Shown piece after piece: positions 1 through 7,547 of a DNA stretch of 8,056 bases. This DNA comes from Rickettsiaceae bacterium (GTDB taxonomy: Bacteria > Pseudomonadota > Alphaproteobacteria > Rickettsiales > Rickettsiaceae): NCBI GenBank assembly GCA_022702085.1, contig JAKONF010000022.1, forward strand, positions 1 to 8,056, read 5' to 3'. Position 1 is the first letter of the stretch; every line of letters begins with the position of its first letter. The notes under the pieces are model-generated. The model was given only the letters and a program-made list of their open reading frames with translations. It made no database searches and had not been told where the DNA came from. The translations under genes were made by a program, and so were the position numbers.

Positions 1-38
1 CTTGCAGTAGGACCACAAATTAATATAGCTTTAGGCAT
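1..38 (-). CDS. miaA: tRNA dimethylallyltransferase MiaA, N-terminal fragment cut by the window edge
   Basis: Read on the minus strand, an ATG at 38-36 opens a frame giving MPKAILICGPTA before the window ends. This matches the start of MiaA, which typically begins with a short beta strand followed by the P-loop GPTASGK(S/T). The first part of that P-loop (GPTA) is visible. MiaA transfers a dimethylallyl group to N6 of A37 in tRNAs that read UNN codons. The start lies 3 bases after the stop codon of the phosphohexomutase gene, so the two are almost certainly cotranscribed. A GGAG at 53-50 (minus strand), 11 bases before the ATG and inside the end of the upstream gene, could be a slightly distant ribosome binding site. 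Only 12 codons are seen, so the call rests on the motif and could change if the remainder is not MiaA-like. Other P-loop enzymes are possible but GPTA at residues 9-12 is distinctive. Confidence 0.72.
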   Translation of the reverse strand, partial: MPKAILICGPTA

Positions 39-41
39 AAT

Positions 42-1412
42 TTAATGATCTCCGCTCTCAAATTTTAAATCATAACTTTCTATCAATTTTGTTAAATTAT
101 TAAGTAATATATTTAAGCCATTTTCAGACTTTGATTCGGCTCTGGCAATAAGGTAAGCTCCAGTATTTGAAGCACGTAACAGCCACCAGCCATTTTCATT
201 ACTTACCCTCACGCCATCTATGTTTGTAAAATCAATTTTCTGCTCTTTGAGCTGTTGTTTTATCTGCTCAATTATAATAAATTTTTCCTCGTCTTTAGCT
301 TTAATCTTTAATTCAGCTGTATTAAACAAAATAGGAAGTGAAGATATCATTTTGTCTAAATTATCACTAGAACGTGACATCAAATCTATAAATCTCAAGG
401 CTGCATAAATACCATCATCATAGCCGTTATCTCTAAAAAAAATATGGCCACTCATTTCGCCAGCTAAAATAGCCTTTGTTTCAACCATTTTATTTTTGAT
501 CCATGAGTGACCTGTCTTCCACATTAAAGGTACTCCACCATAATTTTCAACCTCGTTAAATAAAATGTTACTGGTTTTAACATCAGCAATAATTGTAGCA
601 CCTGGATTATTAGCTAAAATATCTTTAGCAAAGAAGCATAATAATTGATCGCTGGTAACAATTTTTCCAGAACCTGACACAATGCCAACCCGGTCAGCAT
701 CACCATCAAAAGCAATGCCAAAATCACAATTTTGTTTTTTTGCTAATGAGATTAACTGCTCAAGATTCTTAGGAACGCTAGGGTCAGGATGATGATTAGG
801 GAAGTTACCATCAATTTCGCTATTTATTGAAAAGTTTTTGTTAGGCAATATTTCTTTCAATATTTTAGTTATCTTACTGCCAGCACCATTGGCAGGATCC
901 CAAGCCACTTTTAGTTTGGGATTGATCGTAAGTCCTTTGATAATTTTTTGCACATATTCATGATTAAGATCAATTTCAGAGGGTAAGATATGGCACGTAA
1001 TTGAGACATCAACTATTTGAACAGCTCGCATTAGCTCCTGAATTTGTTGATCAAAAAAAGACTTACCATTGGCGATCATCTTGAAGCCATTATCATCTTT
1101 GGGATTATGTGAACCCGTAATCATGATGCTCGCTGCGGGCTTAAATTTCTGATCAGCAAAATATAGCAATGGCGTTGGTACCAACCCCACCGAAATAACT
1201 TCTGCTCCAGCATGCGTAATACCACCAACAATTCCTCTATATAATTCAGGTGAACTCAGGCGCCCATCTCTACCAACGCATATTTTGTTATTTTCTTCTT
1301 GTAAAACCATTTTGGCAAAACAAAAACCAATTTTATAAGCATTTTCATAGTTAAGATCAATAGGGCTATTACCCCTGATATCGTAAGCCCGAAAAATAGC
1401 TGAATTTATCAT
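42..1412 (-). CDS. manB: Phosphomannomutase/phosphoglucomutase (alpha-D-phosphohexomutase family)
   Basis: A 456-residue alpha-D-phosphohexomutase, normal length for the bacterial PMM/PGM (AlgC/ManB) branch. These cytoplasmic enzymes interconvert hexose 6-phosphate and 1-phosphate, feeding nucleotide sugars for LPS and other surface polysaccharides. All four family signatures are present: the active-site phosphoserine loop TGSHNP at 99-104 (Ser101 carries the phosphate), the Mg-binding loop DGDADR at 236-241, the sugar-binding GEMSGH at 318-323, and the C-terminal phosphate-binding loop RASNTGAYLIARAES from about 413. The N-terminal FRAYDIRG is also typical. GEMSGH is shared by mannose- and glucose-specific members, so the preferred substrate cannot be decided from sequence. 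The chosen ATG precedes FRAYDIRG by 6 residues, as in relatives, and has no convincing Shine-Dalgarno. It is transcribed divergently from tsaB and leads directly into miaA. No key residue is missing. The family call is secure; the symbol is less so (algC or pgm are alternatives). Confidence 0.93.
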   Translation of the reverse strand: MINSAIFRAYDIRGNSPIDLNYENAYKIGFCFAKMVLQEENNKICVGRDGRLSSPELYRGIVGGITHAGAEVISVGLVPTPLLYFADQKFKPAASIMITGSHNPKDDNGFKMIANGKSFFDQQIQELMRAVQIVDVSITCHILPSEIDLNHEYVQKIIKGLTINPKLKVAWDPANGAGSKITKILKEILPNKNFSINSEIDGNFPNHHPDPSVPKNLEQLISLAKKQNCDFGIAFDGDADRVGIVSGSGKIVTSDQLLCFFAKDILANNPGATIIADVKTSNILFNEVENYGGVPLMWKTGHSWIKNKMVETKAILAGEMSGHIFFRDNGYDDGIYAALRFIDLMSRSSDNLDKMISSLPILFNTAELKIKAKDEEKFIIIEQIKQQLKEQKIDFTNIDGVRVSNENGWWLLRASNTGAYLIARAESKSENGLNILLNNLTKLIESYDLKFESGDH

Positions 1413-1487
1413 ATAAAACTACTTGCATTCGCGTTAAAAAAGATCTATGCCTTCAGTTAACATGATGATTCCTAAATTGCAAGTTAA
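1413..1487. promoter_or_regulatory. Divergent promoter region between the phosphohexomutase gene and tsaB
   Basis: This 75-bp spacer must hold the start signals for both flanking genes, since they point away from each other. It contains a perfect 7-bp inverted repeat, ACTTGCA at 1421-1427 and TGCAAGT at 1478-1484. As a result each gene has TGCAAGT just before its start codon on its own strand (3 bases before tsaB, 8 bases before the phosphohexomutase ATG). A plus-strand TTGCAT at 1423-1428 with TATGCC at 1446-1451 (17-bp spacer) is a weak sigma-70 candidate. The minus strand offers TTGCAA but no good -10 at the proper distance. That promoters lie here is a safe inference from gene orientation; the exact hexamers are uncertain. 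Confidence 0.45.
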
Positions 1488-2177
1488 ATGAATAAAATAC
1501 TAGCATTTGATACCTCTAATAATAGTTGTTCAGTGGCGATTTCCTATGGGCAAAATATAGTAGCTTACGTCGAAGAATTGAGACCATCAATGCAAGCAGA
1601 GAGGCTTATTTCAATGATAGAAGAGGTGTTATTAGAGGCTAAGTTAGAATATCGTGATTTAGATTATCTAGCACTAACCAAAGGCCCAGGGAGTTTTACT
1701 GGCATACGTATAGGGCTTGCTGCTGCTAAAGGAATTTTATTAGCTTCTGGTATTAAGGGATTAGCGGTTACTAATTTTGAAATTGCTTATTATAGAGCAA
1801 GAGCGCAAATAGCAAATTACGATAAAATCTATACATTCATCAATGCTTTTAAAAATCAATTATATATGCAAGTATTTGATAAAAAAAGTATCATTGTAGA
1901 GCCGGCACTAGTTGATTTTGATCAGGCTATAAATATTTTAAATTCAGAAGATAGAAATATCATATGCACAGGTAGTGGTCTTGAATTAATTTATCAAAAA
2001 GTAAAAGATAATGTTAATGTAATATTTTTACCTAGATTTTCTCGCATTAAAGCCATACATATTTGCCGTTACGCAAATGATTTAATAGCGCAAGATAAAT
2101 TAGATAATATTTCAATGCAAAATCACTCAATGGAGCCTCTCTATATTAGGCCTCCTGATGCTAAAGTAAGTCAGTAA
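1488..2177 (+). CDS. tsaB: tRNA threonylcarbamoyladenosine biosynthesis protein TsaB (YeaZ)
   Basis: TsaB is the ASKHA-fold scaffold partner of TsaD and TsaE. With TsaC/Sua5 supplying threonylcarbamoyl-AMP, they make t6A at position 37 of tRNAs reading ANN codons. The 229-residue length is normal. The N-terminal strand ILAFDTSNNSCSVAI (4-18) is the phosphate-1-like region, followed by MQAERLISMIEEVL (35-48). The hallmark KGPGSFTGIRIG is at 65-76 and the C-terminal EPLYIRPPDAK at 216-226; both are highly typical of proteobacterial TsaB. The ATG is chosen because MNKILAFDTS matches the usual N-terminus; there is no clear Shine-Dalgarno. It does not continue into a rimI-like gene, which often follows tsaB elsewhere; a 103-bp spacer and a tRNA gene come next. 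The tRNA downstream (anticodon CAT) belongs to the class modified by the TsaB pathway, probably a coincidence. No anomalies in the reading frame. Confidence 0.95.
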   Translation: MNKILAFDTSNNSCSVAISYGQNIVAYVEELRPSMQAERLISMIEEVLLEAKLEYRDLDYLALTKGPGSFTGIRIGLAAAKGILLASGIKGLAVTNFEIAYYRARAQIANYDKIYTFINAFKNQLYMQVFDKKSIIVEPALVDFDQAINILNSEDRNIICTGSGLELIYQKVKDNVNVIFLPRFSRIKAIHICRYANDLIAQDKLDNISMQNHSMEPLYIRPPDAKVSQ

Positions 2178-2230
2178 AAATTTATGAAATAATAAAATGA
2201 ATATTTATTTAATTAAATACTACTTTTTAC

Positions 2231-2259
2231 TGGACTTAAAAATACAATAATTATATAAG
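2231..2259 (+). promoter_or_regulatory. Probable sigma-70-type promoter for the tRNA gene (and perhaps lptG)
   Basis: TGGACT at 2231-2236 (4 of 6 matches to TTGACA) and TATAAG at 2254-2259 (5 of 6 matches to TATAAT) are separated by the ideal 17 bases. Transcription would begin near 2266, leaving about 14 bases of leader before the mature tRNA 5' end at 2281. The rest of the 2178-2280 spacer is AT-rich and holds no credible gene. Because the lptG-like gene begins 21 bases after the tRNA with no visible terminator, the same promoter may serve both. Assigned by eye; AT-rich DNA produces chance -10 matches, but the combination of spacing and position is good. Confidence 0.5.
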
Positions 2260-2280
2260 TTTTAAATATTTCCTACCAAA

Positions 2281-2357
2281 GGGCCTGTAGTTCAGTTGGT
2301 TAGAACACACCGCTCATAACGGTGTTGTCGCAGGTTCAAGTCCTGCCGGGCCCACCA
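2281..2357 (+). tRNA. tRNA with anticodon CAT, probably tRNA-Ile2 (lysidine-modified), alternatively elongator tRNA-Met
   Basis: A complete 77-nt cloverleaf can be folded by eye. The acceptor stem GGGCCTG pairs with CGGGCCC (one G-U pair at 6-67), followed by discriminator A73 and an encoded CCA. The D stem is GTTC/GAAC, the anticodon stem CACCG/CGGTG encloses loop CTCATAA with anticodon CAT at 2315-2317, and the T stem is GCAGG/CCTGC around TTCAAGT. It is not the initiator: it has a G1-C72 pair instead of a mismatch and lacks the three consecutive G-C pairs in the anticodon stem. C4-G69 and C5-G68 are present, acceptor features known to favour recognition by TilS, which converts C34 to lysidine so the tRNA reads AUA as isoleucine. 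The acceptor sequence also resembles alphaproteobacterial tRNA-Ile. Ile2 is therefore favoured over elongator Met, at perhaps 70:30. The tRNA structure itself is certain. Confidence 0.95.
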
Positions 2358-2378
2358 ATGCTCATAATTTAAATATTC

Positions 2379-3464
2379 ATGATCAGTACTAAGACCCTAT
2401 TCTCATATTTATTCAGAACTTATTGTAATTATTTTTTATTTATTTCATTTTTATTGAGTAGTATTTTATTGCTATCAAATATTTTTGATAATCTACAACG
2501 CTTTAAAGCAGTTCACATACCTACTCAAGTTTTTTGGTCTATGGTGTTTTATAAATTACCATATTTAATGGCTGAGATAAGTCCGCTCATTGGTTTTATA
2601 AGTATGTTATTTTTTCTCCGTAAGCTCACTAGTCACAATGAATTGATCATAATTTTTTGCAATGGTATTTCTGTTTGGAAAGTAGTGTCTGCACCAATAT
2701 TAGCATCTTTTTTATTTGGAGCTTTTATAACTTGGATAATAAGTCCTATTGGAGCATATGGCCTCAACAAATATGAAATAGTCGAAGCTGAATTGTTAAA
2801 AAAGAAACAAAATGAAGTGTTAATTTCAGCTACTGGAATTTTACTCTTTGGAGAATATGAAGATAATAATTACATAATTAAAGCTAAAAGCATAAATTTA
2901 AAAACTGCTGAATTAAAAGAGATAGTTTGTTTATTTATCAATCAAAACAATAAGTTTATTAAAAGAATTGATGCTCGTAGAGCTTTGTTAAAGAATAACA
3001 AATTTGAATTATTAGAAGCAACAGAACACACCGACAAAGCAACCAATAAATTTAGGTCATTGATAATTAATACTAATCTAAGAATAGAAGATTTTGCTAA
3101 CAAATTCATTTTGCCAGAAAAAACTAGTATTTGGGAATTGAGTAAATCAATTAGAAGAATGATGAGTTTAGGTTTGCCTACATTAAATCATCAAATCTAC
3201 TATTATAAGCAAATATCTAAACCATTGCTTATGTGCGCTAATGTTATTCTGGCAGCTTGCTTTTTTAGTGTTAATTTACGTAACAACTCACAGAATAAAA
3301 TTTTTGTTGGCGGAATACTTGTTGGATTTATCATCTACTCAATAATAGAAGTACTTGCTAAATTACTAGTTTTTGGAGGGATTGCTCCTGTAATTTCAAT
3401 TTCGTTGCCAATTTCATTATTAATATTCATCAGTAGTTTTATAATTCTAAATATACATACATAA
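2379..3464 (+). CDS. lptG: LptF/LptG-family permease of the LPS transport ABC complex, probably LptG
   Basis: A 361-residue inner-membrane protein of the YjgP/YjgQ family. Its members (LptF, LptG) form the transmembrane core of the LptB2FG transporter, which extracts LPS from the inner membrane and passes it to LptC and LptA. The topology fits the family: three helices near 14-36, 62-82 and 101-124, a roughly 155-residue periplasmic beta-jellyroll domain, then three helices near 281-299, 307-329 and 335-357. The stretch between helices 2 and 3 (LTSHNELIIIFCNGIS, 83-98) corresponds to the coupling helix that contacts the ATPase LptB. LptG is preferred over LptF from length and the layout around LPYLMAEISPLIGF, but the two are hard to separate here. 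Its partner gene is not in the window; in reduced alphaproteobacteria lptF and lptG are often unlinked. The ATG lies 21 bases after the tRNA with no evident Shine-Dalgarno, and cotranscription is plausible. Confidence 0.87.
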   Translation: MISTKTLFSYLFRTYCNYFLFISFLLSSILLLSNIFDNLQRFKAVHIPTQVFWSMVFYKLPYLMAEISPLIGFISMLFFLRKLTSHNELIIIFCNGISVWKVVSAPILASFLFGAFITWIISPIGAYGLNKYEIVEAELLKKKQNEVLISATGILLFGEYEDNNYIIKAKSINLKTAELKEIVCLFINQNNKFIKRIDARRALLKNNKFELLEATEHTDKATNKFRSLIINTNLRIEDFANKFILPEKTSIWELSKSIRRMMSLGLPTLNHQIYYYKQISKPLLMCANVILAACFFSVNLRNNSQNKIFVGGILVGFIIYSIIEVLAKLLVFGGIAPVISISLPISLLIFISSFIILNIHT

Positions 3465-4610
<1,146 letters not shown>

Positions 4611-4618
4611 TTATATCC

Positions 4619-5452
4619 ATGCCTACAAGTAGAATCTTGGATAAACATTATGAATTTAAGAGAATATTGATAAAATTCTTAAGAAAATCAATAGTTATGA
4701 TATTGATGATTATATCATTAAGCTTAGTTTATTTGAGTTCTTCATTTTCTAAAAAAATATCTAGTATTAATATGGAAATAATCGGGCCATTTTTGATTGG
4801 TGGCTCAGCTATTAATGATTTTTTAGCAGGTACTTTATTTTACATACCAAAAAAAATAGTTACCATGCAAAATATGCAGGAACAAAATGAGATTTTAAAA
4901 AATGAGTTGTTGAAGCTAAAAATTGACGTCCGTAGTCTTCAGCTAGTTACCAGTGAAAATCAGTATTTAAAAAAATTATTAAACGTAGTTGACGATGAAA
5001 AATTTGACAATGTAAGTACGAAGCTAATCAGCGTAGTGAATACTCCTTTTGGTAGTACTGCATTGATAGGGGCTGGAAAAAATCATGGAATTGAACCTGA
5101 CCAAATTGTCACAAATCATATTGGTTTAATTGGTAAAATAGTAGAAATTAGTAATAATTATGCTAAAATTATGTTAACAGGCGATTATAATGCACGTATT
5201 CCTGTTGTAACATCCATTACTGGAGTTAAAGGTATTTTAGTTAAGAAAAAAGATAAAAATGTAATTGCCTATTTACCGGATGATCATGCTATTCAAGTAG
5301 GTGAGGAAGTGCTGACTTCTGGAGATGGTAAAATATATCCTTCAGGAATATTTGTTGCTAAAGTAAAAAAAATAAATAAAGATGTTTTTGTAGATATATC
5401 TAATAGTATAGCTGAAACTAAATTCGTAATTGTTCATACAAAAGGACATTGA
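4619..5452 (+). CDS. mreC: Rod shape-determining protein MreC
   Basis: MreC is the bitopic periplasmic scaffold of the elongasome, linking MreB, MreD, RodA and PBP2. The 277-residue protein has the expected architecture: a basic cytoplasmic N-terminus, one transmembrane helix at about 24-42, a dimerising coiled coil at about 80-122 (MQNMQEQNEILKNELLKLK and following), and the C-terminal double beta-barrel. Family hallmarks in the barrel are NTPFGSTALIGAGKNHGIEPDQ from about 141, GLIGKIVEISNNYAKIMLTGD (169-189) and VGEEVLTSGDGKIYPSGIFVAKV (227-249). It starts 8 bases after mreB and shares its transcript. The downstream neighbour is not mreD: a kinase-like gene follows after 28 bases, so MreD, if present, is encoded elsewhere. 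The small membrane protein at 7548-8045 has four helices and does not look like MreD. The start is well placed 23 residues before the membrane helix; no strong Shine-Dalgarno is visible. Confidence 0.96.
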   Translation: MPTSRILDKHYEFKRILIKFLRKSIVMILMIISLSLVYLSSSFSKKISSINMEIIGPFLIGGSAINDFLAGTLFYIPKKIVTMQNMQEQNEILKNELLKLKIDVRSLQLVTSENQYLKKLLNVVDDEKFDNVSTKLISVVNTPFGSTALIGAGKNHGIEPDQIVTNHIGLIGKIVEISNNYAKIMLTGDYNARIPVVTSITGVKGILVKKKDKNVIAYLPDDHAIQVGEEVLTSGDGKIYPSGIFVAKVKKINKDVFVDISNSIAETKFVIVHTKGH

Positions 5453-5480
5453 TAATTTCACAATTGATTAAGATAAAAAT

Positions 5481-7541
5481 ATGGATATTCAAGATATAAA
5501 AAACGATAATTTACCAGGGGATGTCAGCTTATCAATTGATATTACTAGAAGTTATCAGGAAGATCTGGTTAGTAATATATACAAGATTGATCTATCAGAA
5601 TCGCTGCTTGAATACAATAATGAGTTTTGTAAATATTATCCTGCAAGTTCTATTAATGATGACAGTAGATATCTGGCTATTATATATAATAAATATTTTA
5701 ATCCTCCGGTAAATGTTCTCGAAATCTTAGCCAATAATAATATAGAAGGCTTAAATAATGTTGTGGCTTATTCAATAATCAAGCTATCTAAGCAATCAGG
5801 CTTTAGTTTTGTGGTGATTGTTGAACATTACGACATAGAAATGAATTTGAAAAAATTCATTGAAAAAAATGGTCCTTTATCTTTAAATTTTATAGAAGAA
5901 AAATTAATTCCAGGGCTAATCAAAATATTGGATAGATGTACGGAATTAGGTATCAATTGTGGAAACATCAATCCTAATAACATTTTTTTACTTAAAGATG
6001 ACCAAGTTGTTTTACGTGAATTTATAAATTCTTATCAAAATTATGATCAACTTGAAACTTATTTAGCTCCTGAACTTGCGGAATGTATGCCAGCAGGTAG
6101 GCAAACTCTGTCAACTAATGCAGATATTTATGCCCTAGGAATTACCACATTCTACGCTATTACTGGCAAACAAGTTGGTGAAAACTATGAAAATATTATT
6201 AAGTATAATCAAGATAGATTCGAGATTGGCTCTTTTAAATTGCTAATTGAGCGCCGCAAAATTTCTGAAAACTTCAGAATTTTTTTCAGAGGCGTAATGC
6301 AAGATTCACCAGCTACTCGTTGGAAAATCAGAAATGTAGTTGATTGGTTGCTAGGAAAGTTTGCTAAAACTTTCAATTATAACAGAATGAGCGAGAATAC
6401 GCCAATTAGTTTTAATGAGCAGCACTACAATAATTTAAAATCTTTATCATATGCTTTATACAACAATTGGGAAGAAGCTGTCAAATTCATTCAAGAAGAT
6501 AAACTAGTTAAATGGATCAGTAGAATTCAACATCAAATGAATATTTCAATAGTTGAAAACACTCAAGAATTATTTAAAAATACGCAAATAGGTTTTCCAA
6601 ATAAAAATAATATCGAGCGTAATAATAAGTTAACTAAACTTTTGTCGATTATGGATCCAAGCGGGCCCATCAGGCAAAGAGGCTTAGCATTTACAGCAGT
6701 ATCATTACCAAATTTGACGCACTACTTATTGGTTAAAAATAAAAAAATGTCAGCTGAAATTGCTGTTAAAGCTGTAATGGATGATCATTGTAGCGTAGGT
6801 GATAGTAGGGAGCTTGGTAATCAGATTAGTGCAAATAAAAATATCTTGTACAAAGAAGCATGTAGATTCTTTTCACCTACAATACTAGCTGGTGGTTTAG
6901 AAAGGATAGTATATGCTTTAAATCCATATTCACCTTGTCTAAGTAATGTTTTAATTGATGAATATGTAGTAAATTTAGCAGATCTGCTTATAGCTCTAGA
7001 AAAAATATCTACTCAATTCCCAGATAGAATAAATATTGACCGCCATGTTATGGCTTTTATAGCAGCAAAAGTAAATTTACCACAAGCAGATAATTTGAAA
7101 ATTTTAAAAGACTTTCCAAAATTTTCAGAAAATTCAGTAATTCATGGTTTGAGTTTTTTGGATGTTATTCAACAACATGAACCTAAAGTGAGAATACCCA
7201 ACCTAACTAATATTATATCCAAAAAAATTGCTGAAATATTAAATGAATCTCTATATAACACTGAATTTAAAAAACAGAAAGTTGACCAGTTAAATGAAAT
7301 AGCCAAAAATGGAAATTTAAATGAAGTTGTGAAATTTTTGACTGAATCTTCCAAATCTTTTATGGAAGATTACAACGGTTATTACAAAGCGCGTCAGGAA
7401 ATAATTTTTTTGAAAAGAAATATGTCTGCGTTGTCTAATAGTGAAAAATCTATTGAAAATTCAATGATGTTAGGTCAAAAATTAACTGTGCTTAGCTCAT
7501 ATATGCTATGCTTTATTGTTACTCTAATTTTAATTATGTAA
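5481..7541 (+). CDS. Kinase-fold protein (probable pseudokinase) with C-terminal membrane anchor
   Basis: A 686-residue protein with a divergent Ser/Thr protein-kinase domain at about 60-295. Landmarks are readable: NINPNNIFL (162-170) at the catalytic loop, REF (179-181) at DFG, YLAPELAE (194-201) at the APE helix, TNADIYALGITTFYAITG (212-229) at the alphaF helix with conserved Asp215 and Gly220, and Arg280-Trp281 in alphaI. The catalytic residues are replaced: HRD reads Cys160-Gly161-Asn162, the catalytic-loop Lys is Asn164, the DFG Asp is Glu180 and its Gly is Ile182. There is no glycine-rich loop and no clear beta3 Lys. Phosphotransfer is thus unlikely and a scaffold or sensor role more so. 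Residues 300-660 are a mostly helical region with islands such as MDPSGPIRQRGL (391-402), LERIVYALNPYSPCLS (473-488) and DRHVMAFIAAK (520-530), which I recall from kinase-like proteins of other alphaproteobacteria. A hydrophobic segment at 668-685 ends the protein, giving a tail anchor with a cytoplasmic body. It lies 28 bases after mreC and 6 before the next gene, apparently in one operon. Function unknown. Confidence 0.8.
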   Translation: MDIQDIKNDNLPGDVSLSIDITRSYQEDLVSNIYKIDLSESLLEYNNEFCKYYPASSINDDSRYLAIIYNKYFNPPVNVLEILANNNIEGLNNVVAYSIIKLSKQSGFSFVVIVEHYDIEMNLKKFIEKNGPLSLNFIEEKLIPGLIKILDRCTELGINCGNINPNNIFLLKDDQVVLREFINSYQNYDQLETYLAPELAECMPAGRQTLSTNADIYALGITTFYAITGKQVGENYENIIKYNQDRFEIGSFKLLIERRKISENFRIFFRGVMQDSPATRWKIRNVVDWLLGKFAKTFNYNRMSENTPISFNEQHYNNLKSLSYALYNNWEEAVKFIQEDKLVKWISRIQHQMNISIVENTQELFKNTQIGFPNKNNIERNNKLTKLLSIMDPSGPIRQRGLAFTAVSLPNLTHYLLVKNKKMSAEIAVKAVMDDHCSVGDSRELGNQISANKNILYKEACRFFSPTILAGGLERIVYALNPYSPCLSNVLIDEYVVNLADLLIALEKISTQFPDRINIDRHVMAFIAAKVNLPQADNLKILKDFPKFSENSVIHGLSFLDVIQQHEPKVRIPNLTNIISKKIAEILNESLYNTEFKKQKVDQLNEIAKNGNLNEVVKFLTESSKSFMEDYNGYYKARQEIIFLKRNMSALSNSEKSIENSMMLGQKLTVLSSYMLCFIVTLILIM

Positions 7542-7547
7542 ATATTT

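Noticed and set aside
220..408. Plus-strand open frame inside the phosphohexomutase gene
   Set aside because: It is antisense to a gene with every catalytic motif intact. Its composition is what the complementary strand would give, and it has no recognisable domain.
2197..2250. Tiny 17-codon open frame between tsaB and the tRNA
   Set aside because: It is composed mostly of Ile, Leu, Tyr and Lys as expected from AT-rich noncoding DNA. It lacks a Shine-Dalgarno and overlaps the likely tRNA promoter.
2281..2357. Initiator tRNA-fMet reading of the CAT tRNA
   Set aside because: The acceptor has a G1-C72 pair instead of a 1-72 mismatch, and the anticodon stem lacks three consecutive G-C pairs.
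5521..5712. Alternative-frame open stretch at the start of the pseudokinase gene
   Set aside because: It overlaps a 686-codon frame continuous from 5481 that contains kinase landmarks. It has no start signal and no motif.
7169..7354. Minus-strand open frame inside the pseudokinase gene
   Set aside because: Antisense shadow of a coding region, with no domain, no promoter and no ribosome binding site.
5481..7541. Active Ser/Thr kinase of the PknB type
   Set aside because: The HRD Asp, the catalytic-loop Lys and the DFG Asp and Gly are all replaced, and no glycine-rich loop is visible. Extracellular PASTA repeats are also absent.
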